Below, one piece after another: positions 52,782 to 63,419 of a stretch of DNA of 64,000 bases (positions within the stretch are counted from its first letter, which is position 1; each line of letters begins with the position of its first letter). The notes under the pieces were generated by a model. The model was not told the DNA's origin. It was given only the letters and a program-made list of their open reading frames with translations, and ran no database searches. The stretch comes from Rhinocladiella similis (lineage: Eukaryota > Ascomycota > Eurotiomycetes > Chaetothyriales > Herpotrichiellaceae), in contig JAMRYE010000010.1 in the NCBI GenBank assembly GCA_024082115.1, forward strand, positions 4,464,001 through 4,528,000. The letters are read 5' to 3'. Position numbers and translations under genes: made by a program.

Positions 52782-54354
52782 CTACAGGCCATTAATTCCC
52801 CCCACATGAGCATCTACATCATACTCATCAGGGTACTCACTCATCAACCTCCTAAGCTCCTCTCGTTGTTCCTCTTGCTCCTCCGAGAGCTCAGCATACA
52901 CATCAGTCCAGATACTCTTCAAAGCTGGCTTCTTCTCCTTTTCGGCCGCAGCGAGTTCCCGAAGAACAGCTTTCCGTATCCCGCTACGAGCTTCCTGGTC
53001 CAAGTCTTCGTTCCATATCCCTTTTCCTTCTAGCCACTTTCGTAATCGTGAGATTGGGTTGTGCTTTAGCTTCCACGTTTCCACATCTCCTCGCTTACGG
53101 TACGCAAAGCTGTCGTCACTTGTACTGTGGTGAGATACACGGTAGCTCATGAACTCCAGTAGAATTGGACGGTTTTCTTCCAATGCCTTTCGGCGTGCCT
53201 CCTTTGTCGCTTTATAGACTGCAAAGATGTCTGTGCCATCGACTCGGATTGTCTCCATACCGTAAGGAATAGCACGGCTCGCGATTCCATCACCTCGGTA
53301 TTGCTCGTGCGTTGGCGTTGATATTGCTAGTCCGTTATTGCGACACATGAAGAGAACTGGGCAGTCTCTAACAGATGCAAGATTCATGGCGCCGTGAAAG
53401 TCTCCTTCGCTCGCCGCTCCTTCTCCGAAGTAGACCACACCAAGGCTGGGAGCATCGGAAGGATTCTCTTGAGCGTCTAGCTTAAGCGCATAGGCTGCAC
53501 CTACCGCATGCGGGATTTGTGTTCCCAGAGTTGAGGCAATGGCGTGCTACTCACAGGACTGTCAAATGATGGATGTGCGTTGGGGGTCATGCGGCTCACC
53601 ACTCCGACCTTGGTTCTTCCGCTGTAATGGTTTGGCATATTCCTTCCCTTTCCCGGATCATTGTGGGTAGCAAATAGCTGACTCATGAAATCTTTCAAAG
53701 TAAAGCCTCGTTGTTGAAAGACACCGTGTTCTCGGTACTGAGTGCAGATGATATCGTTTGGGCCAAGAGCAGCTGCAGAGCCCACTGTGACAGCTTCCTC
53801 TCCGGCAGATACCTGCATAGTAACATATGATTAGAAAGACGAGCCCATCTGCAGTACTAAGATGTGATATACCATATAAAAGCTGACTCGTCCTTGTCTC
53901 TGGGCCTCAAACATGATCGAATCAAGAATGTTGACTTTCAAGCACTATTAGCATTCCATTATGACTGCGTTCTATGGAAGGCACATTATACCCGTCAACA
54001 TATTTCGGTACCAGGTCAATACTTCTTCGTCCGCGATTGTCGACACTTCATTTCCAGTATCGTTGATAACCTTCCCATTTTCATCTAAGACTCTGTAGAT
54101 TGGAATAGGAGCTAATGCTGCGGGTGGGGTGAAGTGTAGATCTGTCGTTAGGGGACTATGAGGTGCACCAGGAAAGTGCGATCTTCCAATGGTTAGCCAT
54201 TGACTCTGATACAAGCGGTGATCACTTACATCTGCACATTGTATCGTTTCACTGAGCTCGATAACCAACGTGATTGATTTGGTATTCCTTTTTCTGTTGC
54301 TGCTGCTCTCAGCAGTCGCCCACAATGCGCACCTTCCAAGACAAGCCTGAACAT
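52782..54354 (-). CDS. branched-chain 2-oxoacid dehydrogenase E1-alpha
   Basis: Exons 54354-54230, 54182-53992, 53934-53873, 53812-53600 and 53546-52782 give 451 residues. The N-terminus is an Arg/Ser-rich mitochondrial presequence, followed by ISHFPGAPHSP, which opens the mature protein. ThDP region: QYREHGV, then HAIASTLGTQIPHAVGAAYALK and YFGEGAASEGDFHGAMNLA. The regulatory loop YRVSHHSTSDDSFAYR keeps the Ser-Thr-Ser that BCKD kinase phosphorylates in animals, so phospho-control is plausible. It catalyses decarboxylation of branched-chain 2-oxoacids with E1-beta. The gene converges with E1-beta, stops 143 bp apart; splicing was confirmed by continuity at all four junctions. Confidence 0.95.
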
Positions 54355-57300
54355 GTTATTGCAGCACTCTGGGATAGGTGGGTGTTTGCGGTGTCGATTG
54401 TAAAGACGTAAGTGCTGTATGTAGAGGAAAGGAAAGGGTAAAGGGTATTGACATTGTCACATGTCGTCGACTAGGACTGTTTCCACGCGGCAGCGGCTAT
54501 TGGCGGTATGGATCATCACCGAGTGCTCGGTTTAGTGTACTGTACGGAGGTAGATCCGGGGAACTCGGAGTTGCGCTGGTCCCCCTTGAGTAAACGGCTA
54601 ACCGCTTTTCGGTGGTCTATACCTGAAAAATTCGGAGTTGACGTTCACTTCTATTCCGAAACAATTTCCGACCTTAGCAGACTAACCTGTAACGCTTATG
54701 TGGGCACAAATCGGATCCAACATTACTCTACCTCCGGGCTCGCGAGATACACACGATCACTATCACTCCAAACGTGATAAAACCGTCGAAGCCGATGTCT
54801 ACCGTAGTGAACAATACGGTCCCTGATCTCCCGCAGCCATGGGGCGCAAACAATGGGAGTAATGACTCACAGCGAACCGACGCACTAAACGAGGAAGCAC
54901 ATGCTACTGACGATATCGGGTCCCCGCTGATTGTATACTTGGCGAGTCCAGTGGCTACAGCTGACTCGTAATTGCCTAGTATTGCGGTGATCGGAAGCGA
55001 CTCTATATGCTTCACAGCACAACAGTTCATCGCAGGCGGAGAGCATGCAAAGAGCTTCGATTCCAGACAAAGTCGATTTAAATTCCCGAATAGTGCTAAC
55101 TTCACTACTTGCCTAGACGCGACAGCTCATCGAAATCGAAGGTATGTTCTCCACGATTTTGATCAGACAGACAATCTAACAATATCTTGCTCAACTTTCT
55201 ACGGATTCATCCAGAACCTGAATCCGAAGCATGTGATGACTGTAGGACATCTGCCAATTTGAAGTCTGCGTACTGCTCAGCAACGCCAATGCGATGAACA
55301 GAACTTACCACCTGAAATCATTCACGCTTAACACTGGTTGGCAACCTCACATGTCCATTTGTCATCAAGGGCGCGGTGCATCTCTAGCAATTGGGAACAT
55401 AGAAATCCTAGGGCGATACTTTAAAAAAAGCCGGATGTTGACGAAGTACCAGAGAGATAAATATATTACACTGAGTTCACTACACTCGAGCCAGTGAGAT
55501 TCGCATAGGGCTGGTGCGCCAGACAAACACCTGGGTAACAGTCCTAGGGTTGTCAAAGGCGATCGAACATGCCATATCTGAAGGCACACCACCGGCCTCG
55601 TCTGAGTCCTACTCCTCGAATCATATACATTTGGCCACACCAGTACCGGAATCTATGGAGTCGATTATAATGCTTCTAGCTTTTCTTTCAACACTCCACC
55701 GAACCATCTCTGGCGAATTCCTTGCGCGTCCTGCGCTTCGTGGTCTCCTCAGAAAGTATGCAGATCTCATATTCGATTCTTCGTGCAGCACACGTAGATA
55801 CTCCTGCTCCTACAACTTCATCAGTCGGCGTGTACTCTTACCCAATCATTGATGAGCCTTTGAAGGCCTTGGATAGATCCCTAGACGGTTGATGGGATTT
55901 AACCCACTGGCCCAGTAGAACAGATCCTCATCTACCTCAATGTCTTCTTTAGTATACAGGAGCCATGCTAAGCCATCGATGTCGATTGACGACTATTGCC
56001 GTTCTGAGGCGAGAACATCCGGCTTGTTGGGCCTGTGACGATACTAGTGCTGAAACTCAGGTTGGTGCCTGGCTTGCTGCTTATTCTTGCTACATAACCC
56101 ATAGATAACACATCAGAAACAATTGAAACTATCGAATCTGAGAGCAGATAATCCCAAATATGCACCAGCCACGGGGAAACTATGCACCATTTCAGCGATG
56201 TAGCTCACCTATTTGGCTGAGTATATGAGCAGACCTCAATGTTCCGATGACGATAGCCGTGAAACCGAAAAGTGACAAAGGTACTGATCCTGTCCCTTTT
56301 CGGCTCCCTCGGAGCCGCTCCTGTAGTGTGCGCCATCATAGCCCGTTCATTCTCCGCAAAATTGATGAGACGATATTGGTTTCTGTGTCGCCAGATTTGA
56401 GTCTGTTGCCCGGAATAGATAAAGGCAGCTAGACGGAGCTTCTTCGAATTCTGATCTGCCATGACTGCGTCGACAGGTGAAAGAGCTGACGTATGAAACT
56501 CAGTTAGTTGATGTACAGTGGCTACAGACTTTGGCGTTAAGAATGTATCGAAGAAGACTGAAACGAGAAGACCGCTGCTACCGTTATCAGCGCCGGGATT
56601 GGCATGTAATTTCTGCAGCCGTCGCAGATGAGTATATAGGCATGTTAACAATACTCCATACATTGACCCGCAGCTATGGCTAACTCCACATGGTCCGTGG
56701 TAAGTGCATACCAAGTGATGAGGGAATTGATACTAGTCTTAACTCCGTCAGCCACGACTGCTGTTGAAGCATGTCAGGTGCACGACTCGTTGAATATAAT
56801 GCTGGACTCCATGGCCTGGATTGTGCGTAGTGCGGCACGATGTAAATTCGGCTGCGATAGTGCATGAATTCTCAAGACTCGTCGGCGATGCTATGACTAT
56901 CACGCCATCGCAGAGCAGTTTGTTATTTTGATCCAGAGTGCGCCACTCCGCTTGGCCACTCAACGGAGCTTATCTGCACCCAATGGCTCCTGTGTGACTC
57001 GGATGAAGTAGAACCTGAGAATTAGCCTGCTCGCCACTCCTATGTACCTAATACTGGCTCATTCTTGTTAAATTACACGCATTGATAACATTAATGAGTC
57101 GTTGTAAGAAAAGACTCTACTGTTAGGTGAAGTGTTTCTAGAACTGATCGGCTCGCAATTGCAATAGCAAAACTTAGTCCTCGGGATTTGGGTCGATGCA
57201 TATACGTGGGTACATTCGTGTATTGTACCGAATCCATCACAGCGACTAGCGTGGACTAGGGACTTCTTCATAATGAAGAGTGCGGTAACGGTAATGATGC

Positions 57301-57537
57301 CATATGTGTAGAAATGGTAACATGGGCAATGTATGCTATCAAAGATTTTCCACGTCCTTCCTGCTGACTTTTGGACATTCTGGACGTTCTGATCCGAAAG
57401 ATATATCTCTGGTAGATGTTTTTCATTGAGTGTATATATACCCTGTCCAAGTGACAACAAAGATTCGACTTTGGTTCTTTTCGTCTATTTCCAAATAGCA
57501 CCACTGTCTGAATCTAGATTGTCGTGCAAACGCAAAC
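54355..57537. other. 3.2-kb stretch without a convincing gene; possible gene relics
   Basis: One frame runs over a stop at 54969-54971: 54774-54971 and 54972-55262, with SIAVIGSDSICFTAQQF after the stop. A nearby frame at 55514-55852 contains SSNHIHLATPVPESMESII and LLAFLSTLHRTISGE, which look like real protein sequence, and 56676-56867 contains LTPSATTAVEACQVHDSL. None has a proper start, splice pattern or family I recognise. The pattern fits one or more decayed genes but is not proof. Confidence 0.35.
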
Positions 57538-59433
57538 ATGACTTCATTGTTCGGTAACAAGACCCAGACCAAGACTACCCCTATTGACGACCTTACAATG
57601 GTCGGAACGACCAAAGAACCGTCGGCGACTGTAGCAGATGTGCATGGAGTTGAGGATTTTACAACAGACCTGCGACATTACCCAGAAGCACGCATCGCTT
57701 TCCTCGCGACTTTCAGCGCAGATGAAGAAAAAGCCATCATGAGAAAGGTCGATAGGCACTTCGTTATCCTCATTGGTCTAATGTTCATGTTTAAAAATGT
57801 ACATTTAGCCCTTCGTCCTTGATGGGATAGGAAGATTAACAGTGTCCTGCAGATCGCCTTTTCCAACATTGCCATCATACGAACCATGCAGCTTGGAACC
57901 CAAAACAATATCATGGCCGAGCTCGGTGCCACTGCTGACCGATACAATCTAGTGGCTACCGTTCAAGGAGTAAGGATGTTCTCAGTGCAAGAAAATTGAA
58001 AGCAAATCACCGAATAACTCACCTATCCAGATTGCATACATTATCTTCGAACTTCCAAGCAACTTGATGTTGAAGTGGATGACTCCCCATGCCCTGGAAG
58101 CGAGGATTTTCTTCACCTGGGGAATCGCCACGGCCTGTTGCGGTGCAGTGCGTAATTCAACTCAACTCATTGTCTGCCGATGGTTTGTTGGGTAAGTTGC
58201 ACTCAGCCCCCTTTGCTGTTGGATGCTGCAATAGCACAATGGCCTGCACATAGATTTCGAGCCGTTCTGACCATGACAGGATGCTCGAGGCTGGCATGTT
58301 CCCAGGCGTGATCAAGACACTGTCTTACTGGTATCGAACCGATGAAGTTGGAGGTCCGATTCTATGGTATTTCTCAATAGCTCAATTCTCCGGTATCCTC
58401 GGAGCTTTGGTGTGTTACGGAACAAGCTTCATGAATGGCCTCCAAGGCCTTTCTGGGTGGAGATGGACCTTTATTCTGGAGGGTGTTGCCACTATGCTAT
58501 TGGCAATCATTATCTTCTTCTTGCTGCCAGACTTCCCCAAGTCGAAGCGCAGTTCCTCGTGGCTCATACCACGTGAGCAACAATTCATCGAGGCTCGACT
58601 ACCGCCTCATGCTCCAGCCACCGGCGATCCGAGCTGGAACACCAAGGACGCCATCGTTGCTCTCACGAGTCCGACAACTTGGGGTTTTCTGTTCGACCAG
58701 ACACCGATGAATCTGTCAACGTATGCGTTGAACTGGTATCTACCTACTATTATTGCTGGACTTGGCTTTGTGAAACTCCCAGCCAGTCTCTTACTAAACA
58801 TCCCCCCAGATTTTGCAGGCATCCTAGCCATGGGGATCTGCGTTTTGGTGACTTCCCGTGCCTGGGCTCCTCGACCCTTAATCTGCGTGTAAGTTGTTTG
58901 GTCAAAGGCCTGGCACATTTGCTGAACCACGCCTCTCTCTCTACTAGTGGGCTGACTTATCACGCAGACTTGTCGTTTGTGGCGCCATAATTTGTTATGT
59001 CTTATTTTTCTCCGTCAAAAATACTGGCGGTCTCTACACCGCTTGTATCCTCAGCCAATTCTTTGGTGCTTCTTACTACGTACCGTACTGGTCTTGGAGA
59101 ACGTCTATCATGTCGGGATCAACAGGGGCAGCTTTTGCCATCGGCTTGCAAAGCAGTGTTGCACAGTTAGGTGCGGTCGTTGGGCCACAGTTCTTCCCAT
59201 CCAAATGGGCCCATAATCGCCATCGCAATAGCTTCCTGATCGGGCTCGCCATTACAATTGCTGCACTGTTCACAAATCTTTGGACTTGGTGGCTTACCAG
59301 AAGCATTGAGCGTCAAACCCAACAGGTACGACGGGCTACCCTTAAGGCACGCAAGGAAGGCAAAGCATATACAGGACACACGGATATTGATGTCCTGAAT
59401 GATGACAATATCAAAAACAGAAAATGGTGGTGA
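57538..59433 (+). CDS. MFS transporter, DAL5-type anion:cation symporter
   Basis: Exons 57538-57798, 57853-57969, 58031-58191, 58280-58888 and 58968-59433 give 537 residues. The N-terminal 80 residues are hydrophilic; KVDRHFVILIGLMFMF begins TM1 as is usual for the group. Other marks: ELPSNLMLKWMTPHALEARI, MFPGVIKTLSYWYRTDE, GWRWTFILEGVATM in the middle, and SWRTSIMSGSTGAAFA near the end. Twelve spans are expected. Members take up organic anions such as allantoate, nicotinate, pantothenate or aromatic acids at the plasma membrane. The adjacent Baeyer-Villiger monooxygenase on the same strand suggests a shared catabolic or biosynthetic purpose, but the substrate cannot be read from sequence. 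Confidence 0.93.
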
Positions 59434-60251
59434 ACTGGACAGAAGAGAGTGTTCTAAGTTGTGAGAGAGGGGCTCATGTCTACCGAGTCTGATCTCCTGC
59501 TTCTGCGCCCCGAGGTGGACGAGGCCATGGAGACCCAGTTTGGCGGAACACGGTCTAGGTCATCGGAGAATCAACACATGCAAGTACCTTACTTAGCACG
59601 TGGACATTACGGGCCTATCGTGCCGCGTGTGAAACGCGAAGTTTATCAGCAAGGTCGGTCCATATTACCGAAACCTAAAGTGTTGTATTCTATAATTTCA
59701 GGAGAGAGGATAAGCCCTTCCACAATACTCAAAATTACTTCGCCGAACTCTTTAGCTGGCTTCGTTTTGAAGCCAACGTTTTACAGTAGGCCGAATATCC
59801 GAAAGTGGTGGCCATGGCGCAGTACCTAACAAGCCTTGAGATGTGAGAAGCCACGAATGGGACCTAGGAGGCGAAATGGATATATCCCGATAACGTCTTC
59901 CGGATGGATTCTGACGTGATTAAAATCACCATTGAAATGCATTTTCTCGAGACTAAAACTCCTCGCTGATTGGAAATGAAGGCGGAATGTTAAGCTTGAA
60001 ATCGATTGTGACTGGCGTATGCCAGATGAGGTTATCGTCCAGCACACATCGATAACCTCTAGTAATGACTTATCCCGAAGAGAAGATGCCGGGATCAGAT
60101 ATGTGCCTTTTTTTGAAGCGCTTGGCTTGTCAGTGCGATCGTTGAATAAAAACAAACCCGCTTATAGCTTGACGCTTCGTTCCTTCTAGAAAGATATACG
60201 CACTCACTGAAAGAGTCTCTGTAGTGTGACCACTCCCATTTCGACGTCAAC
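59434..60251. other. spacer before the monooxygenase gene
   Basis: 818 bp. A frame at 59461-59829 has no recognisable content and is not called. The remainder carries the monooxygenase promoter. Confidence 0.4.
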
Positions 60252-62225
60252 ATGACGGCTACTGTCACAATCGCAACTGAGATTAGACCAAATGGTCCCA
60301 GTCTCGAGGATGTACAACAAAAGTACGCCGTAGAGGCCCAAAAGCGCTTACGATCTGATGGCCCTTTGCAATTTGTAGCCTTGACAGATGTCGAAGAGGA
60401 CCGACTTCGGTTCTTAAGTCTGGATCCTTGGGCTGAACACGAAACCCTGAACCAAAGAGATTCCCCTATCACACAGGGTGCAACTTATCGCTTTGTGATA
60501 CTAGGTGCCGGCTTCGGCGGGCTTCAGTTTGCCATTCACCTTATTGAATCGGGTCTGGCGACATGCGATGACATCCGTTTCTTGGATGCCGCCGGGGGTT
60601 TTGGCGGTACCTGGTATTGGAACCGATACCCAGGGCTTCATTGTGACCTCGAAAGCTACATATACTTGCCATTGTTGGAGGAAACTGGGTACATGCCTAC
60701 ACATAAATTCGTGCCAGGCGCTGAGGTCCGAGAACACTCCGAGCGGATCGCCCGTCACTGGAATCTTTCTAATGCGGCTCACTTTCGTGCTGAGGTTCGG
60801 AAGCTGCAGTGGGATGACGATACGGACGTATGGAAGGTGGAATATACCGAGAACAGAGGAGCTACGGAATCTCCAATACAGTACAGTGTTCAAGCACAGT
60901 ACGTGTACCTTGCAGGTGGAGGTCTCACCACTCCTCAAATTCCCCGCCTGCCAGGCCTACCTTCGTTTTCCGGGGAAATGTTTCATACAGCTCGATGGAA
61001 CTACCAGGCTTCCGGAGGATCACAAGCCGATCAACAACTGCACGGCTTTCAGGACAAACGAGTGGCTGTGATTGGTACGGCAGCCACTGCCGTAGGCCTG
61101 ACCCCAGAAATTGCCAAATATGCCAAAGAGCTTTTTGTTGTGCAGCGAACGCCAGCACATACAAAGCCGCGCAATCAACAGGTCACCAATCCAGATATTT
61201 ACAAGAATAGCATCGCCAAGAAACCAGGGTGGCAGTGGGAGCGACAGCTGAACTGGAACAACTTTATTACAAACTCGGCCAAGCCAGGAGAGGAGGACTT
61301 GGTTGCAGACGGCTGGACAGACATGCCGGCCTATTCAGCTCTACTCGGCTCCCCAATTCACGGAGTGGTTGAAAGCTCACCGGATTCGCTTGCCCGACAT
61401 GCTGCCGAGTTCCAGACACTTGATTTGCCATATATGAACGCAGTCAGAGCCAGAATTGACCAAATTGTCCAGGATCCTCAAACGGCTGAGAAGTTGAAGC
61501 CTTGGTACAATTCATACTGTAAGCGGCCTACTTTCAGTGATGAGTACCTCCAACTATTCAATCAACCCCATGTACACCTCATCGATACCGATGGGCAGGG
61601 ACCATCGGCGGTTACTAGAAATGGACTGATCGTGAATAATGAAGAGCTCGAGGTTGATGTCATTGTGTTTAGCACGGGCTATCGACTTGCAGGGCCTCGA
61701 GGGGCGAGCCCTGGGGCTAAGCTAAATGTAGAAATCTTAGGCCGCGAGGGTAAAGCCCTTGACGACAAGTGGAATGAAGGCGGCGCTGCCACGCTCCACG
61801 GGTATGCCACAAATGGTTTCCCCAATCTCTTCTTCACAGGTCCATCACAGGGAACCGCTGCTGGGAATAACATTATGATGCTTCGAATTATCGCCGATAA
61901 CGTCGTCGATGTTTTGGCCGAGGCTTTTCGGGGCGCACCAAGTGGCCAGCGACCGATTGTTGAAGTGACAACGGAGGGCGAAGAAGCTCACACCGCCCAG
62001 ATTGTAAGACGTGCGCCCTTCTTTTCTTTGATCCAGGGCTGCACCCCCGGGTACTTCAACGGCCATGGCAGAAAGGCCACGGACTTAGCTTCTAGGGCTA
62101 AAGCAGCGAGGAGTAATATTTGGTCTGAAGGGACGCAGTCTTTCCTGGCCTATGTTCGAAAGTGGCGGGAACAGCGACGATCAAATGATTTCCAGACTCA
62201 GTATACCACTGAGTCAGTGTCCTAA
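60252..62225 (+). CDS. type I Baeyer-Villiger monooxygenase (FAD, NADPH)
   Basis: Single exon, 657 residues. An N-terminal extension of about 78 residues precedes the first Rossmann motif GAGFGG at 85-90. GGFGGTWYWNRYPG and CDLESYIYLP follow, typical of BVMOs. The fingerprint F-x-G-x-x-x-H-T-x-x-W is intact: Phe239, Gly241, His245, Trp249. The second nucleotide site reads GTAATA at 275-280, with Ala for the middle Gly. A late STGYRL segment matches the ATG-like motif. BVMOs insert oxygen next to a ketone carbonyl to make esters or lactones; the enzyme is cytosolic. It is closest in layout to phenylacetone/cyclododecanone monooxygenase-type enzymes, but the substrate is unknown. Probable partner of the upstream transporter. 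Confidence 0.94.
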   Translation: MTATVTIATEIRPNGPSLEDVQQKYAVEAQKRLRSDGPLQFVALTDVEEDRLRFLSLDPWAEHETLNQRDSPITQGATYRFVILGAGFGGLQFAIHLIESGLATCDDIRFLDAAGGFGGTWYWNRYPGLHCDLESYIYLPLLEETGYMPTHKFVPGAEVREHSERIARHWNLSNAAHFRAEVRKLQWDDDTDVWKVEYTENRGATESPIQYSVQAQYVYLAGGGLTTPQIPRLPGLPSFSGEMFHTARWNYQASGGSQADQQLHGFQDKRVAVIGTAATAVGLTPEIAKYAKELFVVQRTPAHTKPRNQQVTNPDIYKNSIAKKPGWQWERQLNWNNFITNSAKPGEEDLVADGWTDMPAYSALLGSPIHGVVESSPDSLARHAAEFQTLDLPYMNAVRARIDQIVQDPQTAEKLKPWYNSYCKRPTFSDEYLQLFNQPHVHLIDTDGQGPSAVTRNGLIVNNEELEVDVIVFSTGYRLAGPRGASPGAKLNVEILGREGKALDDKWNEGGAATLHGYATNGFPNLFFTGPSQGTAAGNNIMMLRIIADNVVDVLAEAFRGAPSGQRPIVEVTTEGEEAHTAQIVRRAPFFSLIQGCTPGYFNGHGRKATDLASRAKAARSNIWSEGTQSFLAYVRKWREQRRSNDFQTQYTTESVS

Positions 62226-62627
62226 ATCTCGGACAGAGGGGACTAGAATCGCTAAAGCCATGGCAAAGGTAGCACATATACTACTAGTATAGATTATCAT
62301 CCAATAGTTAACTATAGCAGTACTTATTATTAAAGTATAAGAGTAGATAAGGAAGTACGAAATACATCCAGAGGTAGTGGGTGATTAAACTAATGGGCAT
62401 TGCACCAACAGGCTTGTGGTACAAGTAACCGCCTCTAGCAGACTTGACCAGTAACACTCTTATCGCTCCTGCATCGCAGGTACCAGACAGGACAGATATG
62501 TCCAGCCATGAGAAGACTCAAACTGCCTTCAAATTGCCCTCGGAAGACAGCCAGGGTGTCGGAGAAGTCACAATGGTAAGCGAGAGTCAGCCTGAAGCCA
62601 ATTCAGGTCTGTAGGACACAGTTTCCG
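62226..62627. other. convergent spacer, AT-rich patch
   Basis: 402 bp between the monooxygenase stop and that of the kinase-like gene. A strongly AT-rich patch at 62274-62370 is rich in TA steps; nothing coding recognised. Confidence 0.4.
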
Positions 62628-63419
62628 TCACCCTGATGCAGGGTCAAGAATGGCGCATCTAGCGACTTCTAACTCCCGACAGTACATACACTTGCGTTTC
62701 CTGCCTCGTCGGTCCTTATACGTCTTCCGGCACGCCGAGCTCGGATGGCACGCTGGTCGACCTTCGTATGTCCTACTACGCTCAAAGTCGACAAGCATGA
62801 CTTGATCTGTCGTTGGATCCACGAGCACGTTCCGCAGTTCAGGGTCGCCATGTACCACTTGAGAGGCGTGAATTCTGTCCAAGCTTGAGAGGAGCTGCTG
62901 TAGGTATCTTTGGGAGAGCGATTGTTCTTGTTTCTGTGCCCAGAGCTCTAGGATAGGTATCCCGCCATACGAGAGTAGAAGAACATGCCTAATTTGCCGA
63001 CCATCAGCAACTATTAAAGGTTGGCTCAAACTGAAGCTGATACAGCACACTGGCAGGACTTCCCCTTGCAGGCTGTCCAATCGTGTATATGCGGCTTCCT
63101 CGCTTTGTAGCCAGTGGTTGTCCTCATCTTTGAAGCCCTTTGCAATCAAGCAATAACCTGACTTGGAAAGCAACACCTTCATGACCACACCACGAGCGCC
63201 TGTCAAACCCAACAAAGAAACAGTAGATTTGGAAGTCTCGGGGCAACTCATTCGCTGGGCCAGTTCTTGACCAAGTTCATACATGGTCAGGTCCGAAGCG
63301 AGATGCGCCGCAATGTTGGGGCATGCTGTTTGCGAAGACACCTCCAGGCCGTTCTTCAGATTCAACAGACAATCGTGAGTGCAGTATGAATGTGCAGGAA
63401 CGTCGAGGTCGACCATCAT
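62628..63419 (-). CDS. small fungal kinase-like protein (APH/RIO-like fold)
   Basis: Single exon, 263 residues as read. A beta-rich part contains VVMKVLLSKSGYCLIAKGF, where the Lys in IAKGF could be the ATP-site lysine. After a hinge-like VLLLSYGGIPILE comes the catalytic loop VVHGDPELRNVLVD, with HGD-x-x-x-x-N, and the metal motif VMLVDFERS, where DFE replaces DFG. This is the layout of fungal-specific kinase-like proteins related to choline/aminoglycoside kinases. A basic tail with CMYCRELEVARC carries three cysteines. The N-lobe is short and the glycine loop is not evident, so the gene may be partly decayed or start further upstream. Substrate unknown. Confidence 0.65.
   Translation of the reverse strand: MMVDLDVPAHSYCTHDCLLNLKNGLEVSSQTACPNIAAHLASDLTMYELGQELAQRMSCPETSKSTVSLLGLTGARGVVMKVLLSKSGYCLIAKGFKDEDNHWLQSEEAAYTRLDSLQGEVLPVCCISFSLSQPLIVADGRQIRHVLLLSYGGIPILELWAQKQEQSLSQRYLQQLLSSLDRIHASQVVHGDPELRNVLVDPTTDQVMLVDFERSRTYEGRPACHPSSACRKTYKDRRGRKRKCMYCRELEVARCAILDPASG

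Noticed and set aside
56205..56714. 169-residue minus-strand open frame
   Set aside because: Composition and lack of motifs suggest a chance frame; the opposite strand shows equally open but unrelated frames.
59461..59829. 122-residue plus-strand open frame after the MFS gene
   Set aside because: It starts just after the transporter stop, has no recognisable motif and no sign of splicing; more likely 3' UTR.
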